Below, piece by piece: positions 12,369 through 24,203 of a DNA stretch of 64,000 nt (positions are counted from its first letter, which is position 1; each line of letters begins with the position of its first letter). Location of the stretch: positions 2,914,001 to 2,978,000 of the forward strand of contig JAEBUN010000001.1 of the NCBI GenBank assembly GCA_023014365.1, in the 5' to 3' direction. A program made the position numbers and the translations under genes. This DNA is from Lepiota brunneoincarnata. Its lineage: Eukaryota > Basidiomycota > Agaricomycetes > Agaricales > Agaricaceae. Under the pieces are notes generated by a model. It was given only the letters and a program-made list of their open reading frames with translations, had not been told where the DNA came from and did not search any database.

Positions 12369-13919
12369 ATGACGTCCTGGCGCTTCTCCAACCGGCTCGC
12401 TGGTGGTGGCCTTGGCACTCAACGCAGAAAATTCATCTTCATTCTTGTTGGTCTCGTCCTCACTCCCTTTCTCCTTCTCTCACGCCTTCTCCTACCGGTT
12501 CGTGTCGCTGTGACGCGGCACTTTCTCTCGTCAAACGACGCTGACAAGAACTCAAATTATCCCCCATCGTATGAGCGACTGAGGACGTGGGAGAGGTCGC
12601 TCCCGCAGCACAATCTAGATTTAGCGTATCCTGAGGGCAAGGCAGGGAGGTATGTCAAGTTCAAGGTACAGATAAGGCAGTTGGGGTGGAATAATTGTTT
12701 GAATGAACTGTGCGTGTCTCATGTCGCGCCGCCTATTTTGACACTCACTTTGCTGTCTTTGTGTAGCCTCATGAACTCGTACCTCGCATACAAGTCAAAA
12801 CGTGCGTATGTGTTCCAGGATTATGTTTGGAAAGTGGAATACTACCCGTGGCCCGGATATAAATTCCGCTCCTGGCCTCCGCGCACGCCTCTTAACGCAT
12901 TGATCTCTGGGCCGACCGCAGGGGGTCCTTGGGGAGACCATGATGACGCGCCGCGTGCGGTATCCGAGGAGTGGTTTGAAATTGTTTGCCCAGAAAACGA
13001 GCGTCGGATTATCAGCACCCGTGATGTCAAGCCGGACATTATGTGGGAGGATGGATGGAAGATATTCGCGACTTGGGAAAAACTCCTTAGTGAGGCACCC
13101 GAACGTTGCATCGAAATACAACCGGCCCCGCGGTACGAAGATAACTTCCCGCAGGTGTTTGACTTGTATCTGTGGGGTTCCGATCGTATCCTGCCGCTGT
13201 GGGAGGGGTTCAAGGATTCGCCTGTGTCTCAGCTTTTGCAGACGTCGCCGATCGTGAATGCTGTGATTGCAAGGAACGAGTATCTTTTTGTTTCTCGTGC
13301 ACGCAGATCCTCTGGTCCAAGAAATCCGTATGACCGGATGCTGGCAATTCATATGCGACGAGGAGATTACAAGGCAGCTTGTGCCGGGCTTGCAAACTGG
13401 AACTCGACGTTCTACAGCTGGAACCTGTTGCCATTCTTGCCTGACAAGTTCATCCTTCCTCCGGGTGGTTCCCGAGGCAAGAACACTCCTGAAAATATCG
13501 AGCTCTATATGAAGCGGTGCTTGCCTTCGTCCGAAGCAATTGTCCAGAAGATTCGGGACTCACGAGCTGATTATGTCAAGGGCGACGATAAGAGAATTTT
13601 GGATATTCTATATATCCTCACGAATGATGGCGGTGAATGGTTGCAGCGAATGAAGGACGCTCTGAAAGGTGAAGGGTGGGCAAACATTGTAACGAGCAAG
13701 GACCTAGTTTTGGATGCTGAGGGAAAGGACGTCGATATGGCTGTGGATATGGATATCGCTCGTCGGGCAGCAGTGTTTATTGGCAACGGAGTAAGTATGC
13801 TCTACACTCGCCTGGAAATAAATCTGACGGTATGTTACGAGTGGTCCTCGTTTACGAGCAATATTGTGCATCGGAGACTGGTTGACAAGAAGGAGCCGAT
13901 TAGCATTCGGTTTTATTAA
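12369..13919 (+). CDS. Type II membrane O-fucosyltransferase-like protein
   Basis: Resembles fungal proteins of the GDP-fucose O-fucosyltransferase superfamily (Golgi glycosyltransferases). A single frame runs 516 codons, but two stretches are introns: 12710-12766 (57 nt) and 13791-13841 (51 nt). Removing them gives 480 residues and restores NELLMNSYLAYKSKRAY and FIGNGWSSFTSNIVHRR. Layout: short basic N-terminus, one signal-anchor helix (FIFILVGLVLTPFLLLSRLLL, about residues 22-42), a lumenal start GWNNCLNE typical of the family, the AIHMRRGDYKAAC motif (nucleotide-sugar-binding Arg), and a C-terminal motif with the SSFTSN segment. Both introns are multiples of three without stops, so unspliced RNA stays translatable. 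The donor sugar is inferred from the family and unproven. Confidence 0.85.
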   Translation: MTSWRFSNRLAGGGLGTQRRKFIFILVGLVLTPFLLLSRLLLPVRVAVTRHFLSSNDADKNSNYPPSYERLRTWERSLPQHNLDLAYPEGKAGRYVKFKVQIRQLGWNNCLNELCVSHVAPPILTLTLLSLCSLMNSYLAYKSKRAYVFQDYVWKVEYYPWPGYKFRSWPPRTPLNALISGPTAGGPWGDHDDAPRAVSEEWFEIVCPENERRIISTRDVKPDIMWEDGWKIFATWEKLLSEAPERCIEIQPAPRYEDNFPQVFDLYLWGSDRILPLWEGFKDSPVSQLLQTSPIVNAVIARNEYLFVSRARRSSGPRNPYDRMLAIHMRRGDYKAACAGLANWNSTFYSWNLLPFLPDKFILPPGGSRGKNTPENIELYMKRCLPSSEAIVQKIRDSRADYVKGDDKRILDILYILTNDGGEWLQRMKDALKGEGWANIVTSKDLVLDAEGKDVDMAVDMDIARRAAVFIGNGVSMLYTRLEINLTVCYEWSSFTSNIVHRRLVDKKEPISIRFY

Positions 13920-14030
13920 TAATAATCATATTAAATTAGATAGATCATCACGTGCTGCGGCTTTCAATCACTCACTTGTCACCGACACTCTCACGCCTTC
14001 CTTGATCCTCATTTCCACCAACGCCCAGCC

Positions 14031-15406
14031 ATGGATTCAGACCGCAAATCCACGGTCTCCTCTTTCTACGGAGGGCGCAAGGGCTCTCTGGACGCACTTA
14101 ACTCTGATTTTCCCCAGCATCTAGCCGCAGGACGGGCAACACGGGATGACACCTCGTCCTTTTTCAATCCCGAGCCTCGGGGATCGATGGATCACCTGGG
14201 CAGTCGCAACGTCTCTGCAGGCTACAACCCCAGCTCGTTTTACCCTGGGAGGGAGGAACCATTAAAGGGTGGGAAAGATGAAGAAGAGGCGGACGGTGCT
14301 TGGGATGTCTACGCTGATTTTAATAATGCGGGGCCGAGGTATAGTGCTGCATTCGTCCACAATCCCGCGTCAGGTCCACAAGGGTGAGTGGAATCTTGTG
14401 CTACCGTATCTATGATTTAATGTGCTGTGTAGCTACCAGCCCTTGGAGCCCTCGACTCCGTCAAAGCTTGAAGCTGACAATTCGGGTGGGGCACCAGTCG
14501 AGATGGTCACTGTTCCTGCTCTCGGGTCCGAATGGGGCAAGTCTGAGCTGCGTGATATGACAAAGGCCGGTAGGCGGGAGAAAAAGTCAGAAACTAGGAG
14601 AGAGAGGTGGAAGCGGTGGAATCGAGGTGAGGAGGGGATGTGCGGGTCGTATTGCACCAGGAAGGTTTTTGCCTGGTTTTTATTTGGGCTCGTGGTGGTG
14701 TATGCGTCTCCCAATCCTCTGGTTGAATACGGCTGAAACCTTCCACGATAGAATTGTGCTGGTGGTCGGGTTCTGCATTCCCAGGGTACCCAGCTTTGCT
14801 TTCAACAGTCGGACGCCCCTCGTCAATGCAACAGGTGCTTGGGCGGCCGCGGTACCTTTTGGCTTCTCACGAGCCCCAGCGAATTTCTCTTTCCCTGCGT
14901 TCGCGTCGCTGCAGGTCGACACCGACAACAACTTCGTTCCCACTACGTATAAACACATGCGGGCATCTGTATTTGATCTCGACACCGGTCGACAAGTGGC
15001 TAAGGGTGATCTGTTGCACTCCATGACGCTTCCGCCAAAACGATTCTCTAACATTTTAGTGCCGCTGAACTTCACATATGTTGCAACGAATGATACTGAC
15101 CAGACATGTGGGTGGTTCTTCGGCATCTTTCCCCCGTGTGACTGACCGTTACGTTCGTGAAGGGGCAAATTGGTACAACGGATGCAAAAATAAGCAGCTT
15201 TATCCCAACGGGGATCGTCCACGTGAGTGTTGTCCTCGGCTTGCTCGTGTGTGGTGGATTTGGTGGCTGATTTGGCGTTGAACACAGCGGTGAAGTTCCG
15301 ACTTGTGCTTAATCTCGATATCTTTGGGCTACCAGGCAGCCGTATCGTGTCAACGCAGGTTGCTGATGCGGGTTGTCCTATGGAGCTACCCACGAACAGT
15401 GTATAA
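14031..15406 (+). CDS. Single-pass (type II) membrane protein with LEA-2-like extracytoplasmic domain
   Basis: Five exons join in phase: 14031-14383, 14433-14699, 14752-15107, 15163-15222 and 15288-15406, giving 384 residues. The first 190 residues are hydrophilic and Ser/Gly/acid-rich, ending in a strongly basic stretch (RREKKSETRRERWKR) and CGSYCTRK. A long hydrophobic helix (VFAWFLFGLVV, continued across the intron by IVLVVGFCI) follows. The rest is beta-rich with N-glycosylation sites (NAT, NFT, NDT), like fungal proteins with a late-embryogenesis-abundant-2-type fold next to the membrane. Function unknown. The exon 2 frame reads into the next intron but soon hits a stop, so the splice at 14699 is needed. 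A 251-codon antisense frame here is a shadow. Confidence 0.8.
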
Positions 15407-18194
15407 ACCCATCTTACTTTTTCGACTCGAGTCATCGGACTTTTTGAGCTGCTATCCTATGTACCCCATCTCGGTTTTCTCTTCTGGACTTTGAGCATCT
15501 GACTATAATATATGATTCGTCTACCGTAGATTACTACGTCATTCGTTTTTTACCAAATTCGCATGTCACTCGGAAACACACTCCTTTACCTGTCTCTCCT
15601 CTCGGGCCTCTGGAGCCTAGTCCTCACCCCCAGCTATTGCGAAACCTACCAGGTACAGGACACAGAAATCGGAGAGCGAGAACGTGATAGTGATCCTTAT
15701 TAGAAAAATGACCGAGGGGAGAGCTTGTACCCGCTATTCCGACCAGCAAATGACACTCTTTCATTCTGCTTGCCGGCTAGATGCCCGTCTCGACGAGCAA
15801 ATGGGGTAGGACTAGCCTTGTGAGGATCGCTTGATGGTTGCCCCTCCCTCGTAGGTGCAAGCTGGAGGAAAGACTGGACCATGACCTTCCTGGGCGGGGG
15901 AGCATCACTGTTTCGTCGTGCGCTTCTGACTTGCTCTTGTTCTACCTGGTCAGGTGCCTTTCGTTTACTTTCTGCTAGAGTTTCTGTTTGACATTAGACC
16001 AATCTGAGGCCCGTTGTCGTCATCGTCGTCGTCCTGGGGTAGGGCTCTCCATCGAATTTCTCTCTCTTCGGAACGCACTGTTCACCACTCCGACTTCCCG
16101 ACGATCAATCGATCATGACTATTATAACGAGCATCTAGGTGATCCCAACAAAATTGTCATTGGCGTACTTGCAGCTTCGTAATGAGCACTCCTATAAGCA
16201 ACTGATTGGCTGGTATGTACGTGTATAAAGTAGAGACGGCTCCACTCCACTACAGTACCATAGTCCCTTGCCCACGAGTTCAAATCCATTCTGGTTCGCA
16301 TGTAACCACACAAGGCGCGTTGCGAAGCAGAACGTTGACCGTAAAATCATTGAATGTTGATAATATGGAACTGCCGGTGGTATACGTACGTCCAGTATCA
16401 AACTCAAGACCCCGCAATCCCATTACACCCTAATGCATTACCAATACGTCTGACACTGAAGATCCTGTGGTGGGATCACAAAGAAACGGGGAGTAATCGT
16501 ATTGTCGAAGCTGAGGTGAGGCTGAGGTAACTCGAAGCCTTTGGTTGTTCAGCCGAAGTCATACTCGAACATCTCTGCATTCTGATTTCTGAGCGTGGTC
16601 TGTTTTGAGGGTATGCCGCCTTCCCAAGTGTTTGATCTTCCGCAGGAACGTATACTCGAATCCTCGATCCATGCACTCGTTACTGTCTATACATCATGAG
16701 ATCGACAATATGGCACACTGAGTATCTCATGAAGTCTATCTGCGTGGAGTGGCCCTCGGGCTCATTCATGAGAGCTTCTGTTGGACATTACCGCCGTCTT
16801 CGACATGATCACCACAGATCAGAGGGAAGGCGGCAGATACGTTGTTGGATAGATGGCCAGACGGCGTGTTCCGGAAGTCATCTGCCGTTTTCTCCTAGTT
16901 TGGCGTTGTTCAAACTCTCACGAGAGGTTCGCCGTCGTTCGACTTTTAGTTTTAGCGCTGTAATGCCCAGAAGTGTAACGAGTGCAATGAATTCGAAGCG
17001 GGATCGCGAGACTGTCATTTGGCCTCTGACTCAGTGCGTTTCCCTCCTTCATCTCCGTAGAGTCTTTTACTTTGGTTGTTGTCATCACAGGTGAGGGGAG
17101 CTAGTGAATGAGCTTGGTACTGCAGTCGAGGCTTGAGACGCCCACTCATTCTCCTTCGCCACAAGTTAGTCATCACTCCAGCCCTTACATCATCTATTGA
17201 TCAACCTCGGAAATATTGCACAAGCATCGTAGAAGATAGTGTAGACCTCTATAGACAAATACTCCAATACCCCCTTATAGTGGGAGATCGTGTACTGCCA
17301 AGACTGCCTGACTCATCCTTGGCAGATCAATGCACAGGCCTGCAAGGTGACCTTACACTCTAAACACTCCGAAAGCAACAAGCTCTGAACCAAATGTCAA
17401 CCCCCAACGCAGGCCGCAAGGCGCCTAATGATACCCCAGAAGCTTCCGGATGTTCGTTTTTTCGTCTCAAACCTGGATGGTTCCGGATGTGTTATGCTGA
17501 TCACCCGCTGCTGCCGCGGGCTATGCTTCAGTGCCCTTTCTCATATTCCTGCTCTTAGTCTATTTCCTTGTTCTGTGGGATAAGTGGGTCCACCTAAAGG
17601 CTGCGGAGAACAAGAGGTTACAAGGCGAGCGAGCGTTCTCTCTTGACCCTTCTCTTGAGCTAACTGGTCCAATTCAGCCTTTGAGCGTCAGCAAACTGCT
17701 ACTGGCGCCTCGCATCGAACAACTTCATCATATCCGAATTCAAGTACGAACCCTACTGCGGGAGAGACTTGTTTTAATTCGCGGGAGGAAACTGGTCCGT
17801 ATGCCTCGCCTTTGTTTATCGGTCGTTCAGGGCTCATCTTAAAGGGTCAGCTGGGATGCTCATACCAACTCAGGCCCATCCCGAAGACAACGTTTAAACG
17901 GCTTAAGCCAAACAACGATATACCGTCCCTACACGCAACCAACAGAATCTCGGAGGACCCACCTATTAGCGTGTATGATGACTCGCGTGTAACTAGTATA
18001 AGAAATTTCATGTTGCTGTGCACTGCTGGCTTGCGTTATCCCAAACCTATAGCCCCACTACTTTCACTCATCAAATCCCAGAATATTTACTACCACTTCA
18101 TGTACCGCCAAGCCACTGGGTGACAGCGCTCAGCGTCCTGAGTATAATAATTGCTCCACCTCAGCACCATGTAGCTACCATACGTACAACAGTG
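15407..18194. other. Intergenic region, 2.8 kb, no recognisable gene
   Basis: Convergent genes flank this stretch. Frames are short and scattered; none shows a motif I know. One 46-codon frame with a hydrophobic start (15563-15703) is listed separately. The frame at 17531-17842 begins with a hydrophobic run but continues as random-looking sequence. Confidence 0.4.
15563..15703 (+). CDS. Possible small secreted peptide
   Basis: A 46-codon frame from ATG at 15563 to TAG at 15701. Its first 26 residues are hydrophobic (LLYLSLLSGLWSLVL) and end near SYC, like a signal peptide. The remaining 20 residues are polar and acidic. There is no homology or promoter evidence, so it may be chance. Confidence 0.15.
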   Translation: MSLGNTLLYLSLLSGLWSLVLTPSYCETYQVQDTEIGERERDSDPY

Positions 18195-19762
18195 CTACCC
18201 ATACCGATGTCCACAGCCATATCTTTCTGCGGCTTCGTCATAATAAACGTCTAACAACCCTAACTTCTCCTCGCGATCCTCCCTAAACAACACACTCGTT
18301 GAAGCCCTGATCAATCCGGGTCTCGCAATCCCCCCCACTATGACATCCGTCCCGGCCGATTCTCCGTTCCTCCTCATCAATTCTAGAATCCTTTCCGAAT
18401 CCTCCATCACGTCTTCAGCCGTCAGCCGATACCTCCTTGGCGTAATCCCATTCCCGAAATCCTTCGTGACATGATTTGCACAAAGCATCACCACAATCAC
18501 ATTCACCAAATGCATCGGGACCAGCGAAAACACCGTCACCCAGACCAAGGCTAAATTATCCTGCTCAAATCTCATCAAGAGTCCTTTGCATCCTGGAAAG
18601 CCCGTCCTAGGGAAACACAAAGGACTCGGAGTGCCCTCGTGCAGTGGGCCTGACCACCCGCAACATCCCAGTGAGTTTTGGATCATCAGGCGACCCAAAG
18701 GGGTGTAGTATTGACTCCACGCCATATCGAGTTTGTGGTCCAGTGAGAATGTCACGCGTTTGTACGCTGTGTAGCCAATTGCACAGAGGGAGATAAGAGC
18801 GGACCAGAGGAAGAGAGCATATATTGCAAGGATAGTGCGAGAGGAGAGGAGAGTGCCGGTGAGCCCTGTTAAGGCTGTGAAGATCAAGATGGAGGACGCG
18901 AGGGTAATGAGAATGAGGATATCGTTGTCCGCCACATACATCACGTCTGCATTTTTCCAGACTGGTAGGCAGATAATGGCTGTCGGTAATGTGGTATCTT
19001 GGATGGGGATGGTACGAACCACTTACCTCGGAACCAGGTCATCACCGCACACCCCATCCCAGCAACTCCATATACTAACACAGAGAACACAGAGAAAAGC
19101 AAGCACCACTTGAACCTCGTCCACCTGTGAAACCCCTCTATTCCAGACTTCCTACCCTCAAGAATCGCGGAATCTACCAACTCCCGCAACTCTGCATCCG
19201 AGAGGTCCAGATCGTCGTCTATAGATCTCATCTTCCCTGGAACCTTTAGGGGCAAAGGCTTCGGCCATTTCCTCGTAAACTTCTCAACTGCACCCAACGA
19301 CGAAGCTTGGAATCCAGGTTTTTGCCCCGGCTTGCCAGTTGCGGAGCCACAGGAGACGGCAGTAGTAGAACTTGCAGCAGAGCGCACGGATCCACCCGAC
19401 TCGATACGACAACATTCTGGTCGCGATAGGTACCTTTGATCCATGCCGGTTCCGAGGCCAGCGCTGGCCGCGTAGAACGATCCGGAGGAGCCACCAGGGC
19501 CGTGCATAGCAGGAGTCAGGGGAATCGTATCAAAACCCCCGGGTCTATCGTGATCGTTCCGGATAGGAGAACAATGCAAGCTCAAGCCATCCATACGTTC
19601 GATGTTGTTTTCCATGGGAACTCGAAAATCACCAGAAAATGAGCCCTGCTCTGCCAGGTGTCCATACGAGTGTGCATTGAGTCTGGAGCTCGATCGCTGC
19701 CTGAGAACTTGAGATTCATTGGAGTTGGTACTGTGGTCGTCAGCATTAAGTGGGTGATGCAT
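18195..19762 (-). CDS. Fungal tetraspanin-like membrane protein
   Basis: Two exons, 19762-19027 and 18961-18195, join through a GTAAGT...CAG intron to give 500 residues. A long hydrophilic N-terminal extension (about 215 residues, Ser/Gly-rich) precedes four hydrophobic helices: WCLLFSVFSVLVYGVAGMG, ILILITLASSILIFTALTG, TILAIYALFLWSALISLCA and a last one near VWVTVFSLVPMHLVNVIVV. Between helices 3 and 4 lies the larger loop with NSLGCCGWSGP, the CCG signature of tetraspanins, plus further cysteines. Fungal tetraspanins organise membrane domains in growth and infection structures; the long N-terminus resembles basidiomycete Tsp2-type proteins. The class is fairly sure, the subtype is inference. 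Confidence 0.82.
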
Positions 19763-20919
19763 GCTAGCTGAGCGGAGATGGCGGTAAAACCAAAGAGTTG
19801 GTCAGCCGCCTTCTAGTTGACTGACCGCCTTCAACTTAGCTTGTTGACTCCTCGCGGAGTCTGAAAAGAAACCTGAGGCCATGGTTCTGCCAAGTTCGCA
19901 ATGGAATATTTCGTTGAAGACGAGAATCACATTGGTGAGGATGGTTTATCATTCACATGCACGGAACATCTCCCGCGCCTACAGGCCAACCAATTCCCAT
20001 CATCATGTCTTCGCAGCAGGGTGGTGTTGCGACGGCCCATTTGACATCGACAATTACGGGGTCTACACGCGCGAGACAGGAGCGATCGATGGGACGTATC
20101 AAGTTCGACCGAGACAGCATGGGACTGTAATATTTACATCGAAATGTATCACTTGCTCCAGTCTTAGTCCACTGTGTAAAGACTCGTGGACTGCCGTTTG
20201 TTCCTTCATCTTGGCCTCAGCGAATCATTAAGATGATTTTGGCCAAGCTGAAGCTAGATCCATTGCTACGGTGGTTGCTGGTATGGCTCTCTGCTAGACG
20301 AGTCACTACCGTTGGACTATGACAAGTGGACGTTACTGCGTAATATTATATGCTACACGATAAATAGACTACCGCCGGTACGTGGAGCACCATCCAACCC
20401 TTAATTACCGGGTTTTTGCATTCCTGGCGCTTGTCTGGACATTTCTATTTTTTGTTTCAACAGATAAGCGCCCCGAATGCCCACTTCGGTCATGTCATCA
20501 ATGTTTCACCATCGTATATGTGTCGATAATACCACAATCCACTGAACCAGGCCATGCATCTGATTTCTATAATAAAAGTGTCATAGATAATAATTAACGG
20601 CAAGGCTGAGGTGGGGGCAATATCCTCTATTCTCACAAGTTAAATTTTGTGGTCTGAGGAAGGGTTTTGCGGTACGCCTCTTCAATGTCCCTATGCACAA
20701 AAGGTAACCACAGGCGGGCGTGTCTACGAGGAAGATCAGTCTGCATCAGTTTCAGGATGACAGCTTGGTTAGTTCATGTGCTTACTTTCTACTCCATACA
20801 AAATCCGCCTATGACGAGGACAACGAACATTAGATGGCGCCAACGCGATTGACGGTAGGAGTACACACCCTTACCATGAGTTATGCCGCGGAGTCGGTTT
20901 GAGTATCATTGAAGGGTAC
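19763..20919. other. Intergenic region, no recognisable gene
   Basis: Upstream of the tetraspanin and downstream of the EF-G relic. Short frames only (longest 116 codons, 19881-20231) without motifs. Confidence 0.4.
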
Positions 20920-22135
20920 TTCGCCCACACGCGTTGACCCCTCGTCGCGGACTTCACTGTCCATGATCGTGCCTCGTTGGATGATCTGCCCGCCGGTAAC
21001 TTCCTAGTCATCAGTGAGTTGTAAGCGAGGGGCATAGCATATAATCAGTAGGGAATCTCACTTTGGAACTCAGAGGGCGCCGCAACGTCAACGATCATGA
21101 TAGGTTCGAGAACAATGGCGCTGCCTTGGTTGAAGGCTTTTCTGAAAGCGCCAGTCGTGCCATTCACTAGTTCAATAGGGAGTTCTCACCTTCTCGACAC
21201 CAGGGATGAAAATTGGAAGGGATATTGCCACCCGTGACCATACTCTCAAATCTGAATCCGGGTCCCTTAGCTCAATATAACCAATAATCTTGGTCCAGCA
21301 CTACCGATTTGTTTGTTTCCGGTGCACGTAGTTGAAACCGGCACGTTGCATGGTGGTCTCTCAGAATGCTACCCGAGGTTTGTAAGTCGTGTGCTCCATG
21401 TTGTATTCCAATTTCATAAGTTCCATATAAATTTCATTGTGTGGATTGTCCATTTCGGAAATGATGGTTTAGATAGTAAAATTAGAAGATGCAGATGTAG
21501 ATAGACGCTAGGGAGTCCTACCTCCTTGTTTTCGTGATCGATATGGATTCTGAGTGTGGGGTCTTCCTCCTGGGAAGCGATCCGATGCGCATGAGAAGTT
21601 TGGTGTATCCTGTCCTTTGGGTTTGATGACCTGGGAGATGACCGGCTCTGGAATGAACGTCAAAGACTGCGGAGCGGGTGAGTTCATCTGGAACTAAACG
21701 GAAGACAATTGAACGCACCACAGCTGAGAAACTTGTTGCTCCACCAGCGAGGGTATCCTCAGGAGGAGGCTCGATGCTAAAAATAGCAGATTTCATCCAG
21801 GACCGATTGATTCTCAAGTCCTACAATTTCATCAAAGACTTGACTGAATACCGAGCACAACTCGTACCTCCATCTTGTTGCTGCGCATACGAAACGGATG
21901 AGGTGCTTGCCAGTATGAGCGTTATGAACCTGCATCAGTTGATACACCCACAAGTACGTACATGAGTTAACCGACAAGCTTAAAGGCCAAACGGATAAGC
22001 GTTGCCTGAGCGGCCGGAACAAGCTCGACTTGAGGTGATCCTACAGGCGTTTGATATCGTGTGCCAAGATTTGACTCTCGGATGGGCTGGGTAGGTAGGA
22101 GCAGACGCCATCCAGAAGGGGTTGAACGCGTCTAG
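20920..22135 (-). pseudogene. Relic of mitochondrial elongation factor G (C-terminal two thirds)
   Basis: On the minus strand, pieces of EF-G occur in the right order but different frames: VQPLLDGVCSYLPSPSE (near 22110), RLAFKL, TYLWVY, HNAHTGK, RMRSNKME (needs a frame change), DTLAGGATS, EPVIS...KPKG, then EDPTLRIHIDHENK (another frame), KPRVAF-stop-ETTMQRA, MVTGGNIPSNF, SAIVLEPIMIVDVAAPSEFQ and GGQIIQRGTIMDSEVRDEG. These match domains II-V; the GTPase domain is absent. One in-frame TGA is at 21361-21363, with at least two one-base shifts and missing segments. The order and identity are what I see; the mitochondrial type is from family memory. Clearly non-functional as a translocase. Confidence 0.8.
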
Positions 22136-22517
22136 GGGGCAGGGGTGCATCACATGACTGATTCGACAGCTTTGCGGGTTTGTCTGTTTCGATGTTCGGA
22201 TGTCATCGATTCATATCTGTCTTGTGTCCTATGAGTTACACTGTTCGTTCGTGCAATGCCTTTTGGGCAGTCCCTTCGGAGAAAAGAGCTTAGTTATAAT
22301 TCCGCCCTCCGATTATATTTCTCCGCCCCCACAAACCACTTCCCTGAATGGAACAACTTATGGGTGATTGTGTATCAATCAGAAACAAAGATGCCTCCAG
22401 CCACTTTTGACATCTCCATCTCCTCATGGCGAAGGCGTGGTCACTGGCTGGTCCCAAATTATATATAAACGAAGCTGATAGCTATCTCGTCAACAGCAGA
22501 GTCGACTCTTCGTACCA
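22136..22517 (+). promoter_or_regulatory. Upstream region of the kinase gene, TATA box at 22462-22469
   Basis: TATATAAA sits about 49 nt before the putative ATG at 22518. No coding frame is recognised in this 380-nt stretch. Confidence 0.45.
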
Positions 22518-23876
22518 ATGGTAGGGATACAGCTCCTCAATGGATCGGTGCTACAGGGCTTAAGCCTAACATTTCTTCTAGGCGACGTTTAGGGTGATAC
22601 AGGAAGGCGAGATTCTCCAACAAGAACGAATCGGATGCGGAGGATTTGCAGACGTTTACTCTGGGCTTTGGGTGGACGGCGAGCGCGAGGGAACAGGAAA
22701 GGTCCGATAGTTCTCCCGTGCTTTTCACCCTTGAGTGGCCATTTTTCAACTTCAAACATCATAGCTTGCAGTGAAGATCTTTCGGAAAGTCAAAACCGAA
22801 AACGATCCTGTGACGCTGCAAACATTCCAGAGAGTATGTTTCGCTTGTGTTTCGACAACTTTTTTTTTATCTTATCCTTCGCACAGAGGCTCAGTGGTGA
22901 AATTAGCACGTGGTTAAGCGCTCAGCCACATCCCAATATTCTCCCATTTATTGGGGTATACGAGCACGAGCGCGAGGACGACCCAAATCAACCTCCCGCG
23001 CTTGTTTCTCCTCTCAGAGAGGCGGGAGATATCCTTAACTATCTCGCCAAGAATAAGATCAGCTACCGCCCGCTTGTATGTCTGACATTTTCTCTTTGGC
23101 TGTATCTTTTCCCCCCAACTCGATTCCAGGCACTTGGCATTGCCAATGGACTAGCCCATTTACACGCCCATAACATCATTCATGGCGACTTGAAGCCTGT
23201 ATGTAATGTTTCAGTACTCAAGGCGGAACCGTAGATTGTCTGATTTTGTCTCCCTCAGAGAAATGTCCTGATTCACGTTGACGTTGATGGCAAAGTAACA
23301 CCTGAAATATCCGACTTTGGTAGAGCAAAGATACTGGATGTCAAGGGGCTACACTGGGAGTCTTCACACCACGCGAAAGTGAGCGATTATAATCCGACCT
23401 TCTGTTTCTGTGCAAAGTCCTTCCCCCCTCCCTTATCGATCGCTCAGATACACTGCACCTGAGGTCCTTGTAGGGTCTCACACACCTGACAGTCCTGTCG
23501 TGGAAATCACTCGGGAAAACGAGAACGTGTTGCTTTCAAAGGCATCTGACGTTTGGAGTCTTGGCATGGTATTACTGCACGTAAGTCTCTTTGAATCGTT
23601 GCAAGATTCATGGTACCGACGTTTAAATGTTTTGTTCAGGTCCTCAGTGGCCAGGAGCCATATCCAGGCCTCAGCGAAGGGCAGTTAGTGCTGGCCCTTG
23701 ACAAAGGAAAAGAACCGAGACAGGATGAATATCCCAAGATGGCCAGTTGTCCTGTGAGGGCAATGGTTTGGCCGCTTTTGCAACGATGCTGGAAGTTAGC
23801 TGAAGGTCCCTCTGCGCGCTGTTCAGCGAAGGACTTTGCTGATGAGCTGAGGGTACCCCTATCTGCCCATAATTAA
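22518..23876 (+). CDS. Protein kinase (tyrosine-kinase-like / Ser-Thr type)
   Basis: Small single-domain kinase, about 320 residues over eight exons. Probable model: ATG at 22518 followed at once by an intron, then 22580-22701, 22765-22833, 22887-23075, 23130-23198, 23259-23378, about 23418-23580 and 23640-23876. Motifs in order: IGCGGFADVYSG (P-loop), AVKIF (beta-3 Lys), HNIIHGDLKPRNVLI (catalytic loop with HGD for HRD, as is common in agaricomycete kinases), ISDFGRAK (metal-binding DFG), YTAPEV and SDVWSLGMVL. All key catalytic residues are present. The junction 23378/23418 is one base out of frame; reading the C run near 23423 one shorter fixes it. Start exon is uncertain. Substrate unknown; family members are greatly expanded in mushrooms. 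Confidence 0.75.
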
Positions 23877-24203
23877 TTGAAACGTGAACGTGGTTATACT
23901 CCATCCTAATTCTTTACTCTGCCCTACACTGTGTGCTGCACTTGCCATCAACGCTCCTGAGATAAGAAGAAGAAGAGTCGAGACACCCTAGACCAACGTT
24001 CTATATTTCGGCTATTTAAAGAGAGTCTAGACGCTCACTTATCTGCTTATGATCCGGCACGCGTTCCGTCCACTTCGCACTCACCCCGCGTACCATGGAG
24101 CATCTTATAACTCATCATGATGGTGGAAATGTAAAATAATTCAAAGCGCCGATTTATAGTACGTACAATGCCAGGGGTCTCTCTAGAGCCAAACTTTGAT
24201 GCC
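23877..24203. other. Short convergent intergenic region
   Basis: About 330 nt of 3' flanks between the kinase and the polytopic membrane protein; nothing recognised. Confidence 0.5.

Noticed and set aside
14680..15435. 251-codon minus-strand frame
   Set aside because: It lies antisense to the exons of the LEA-2-like membrane protein, which join cleanly and have a transmembrane helix and glycosylation sites; the antisense frame has no motif.
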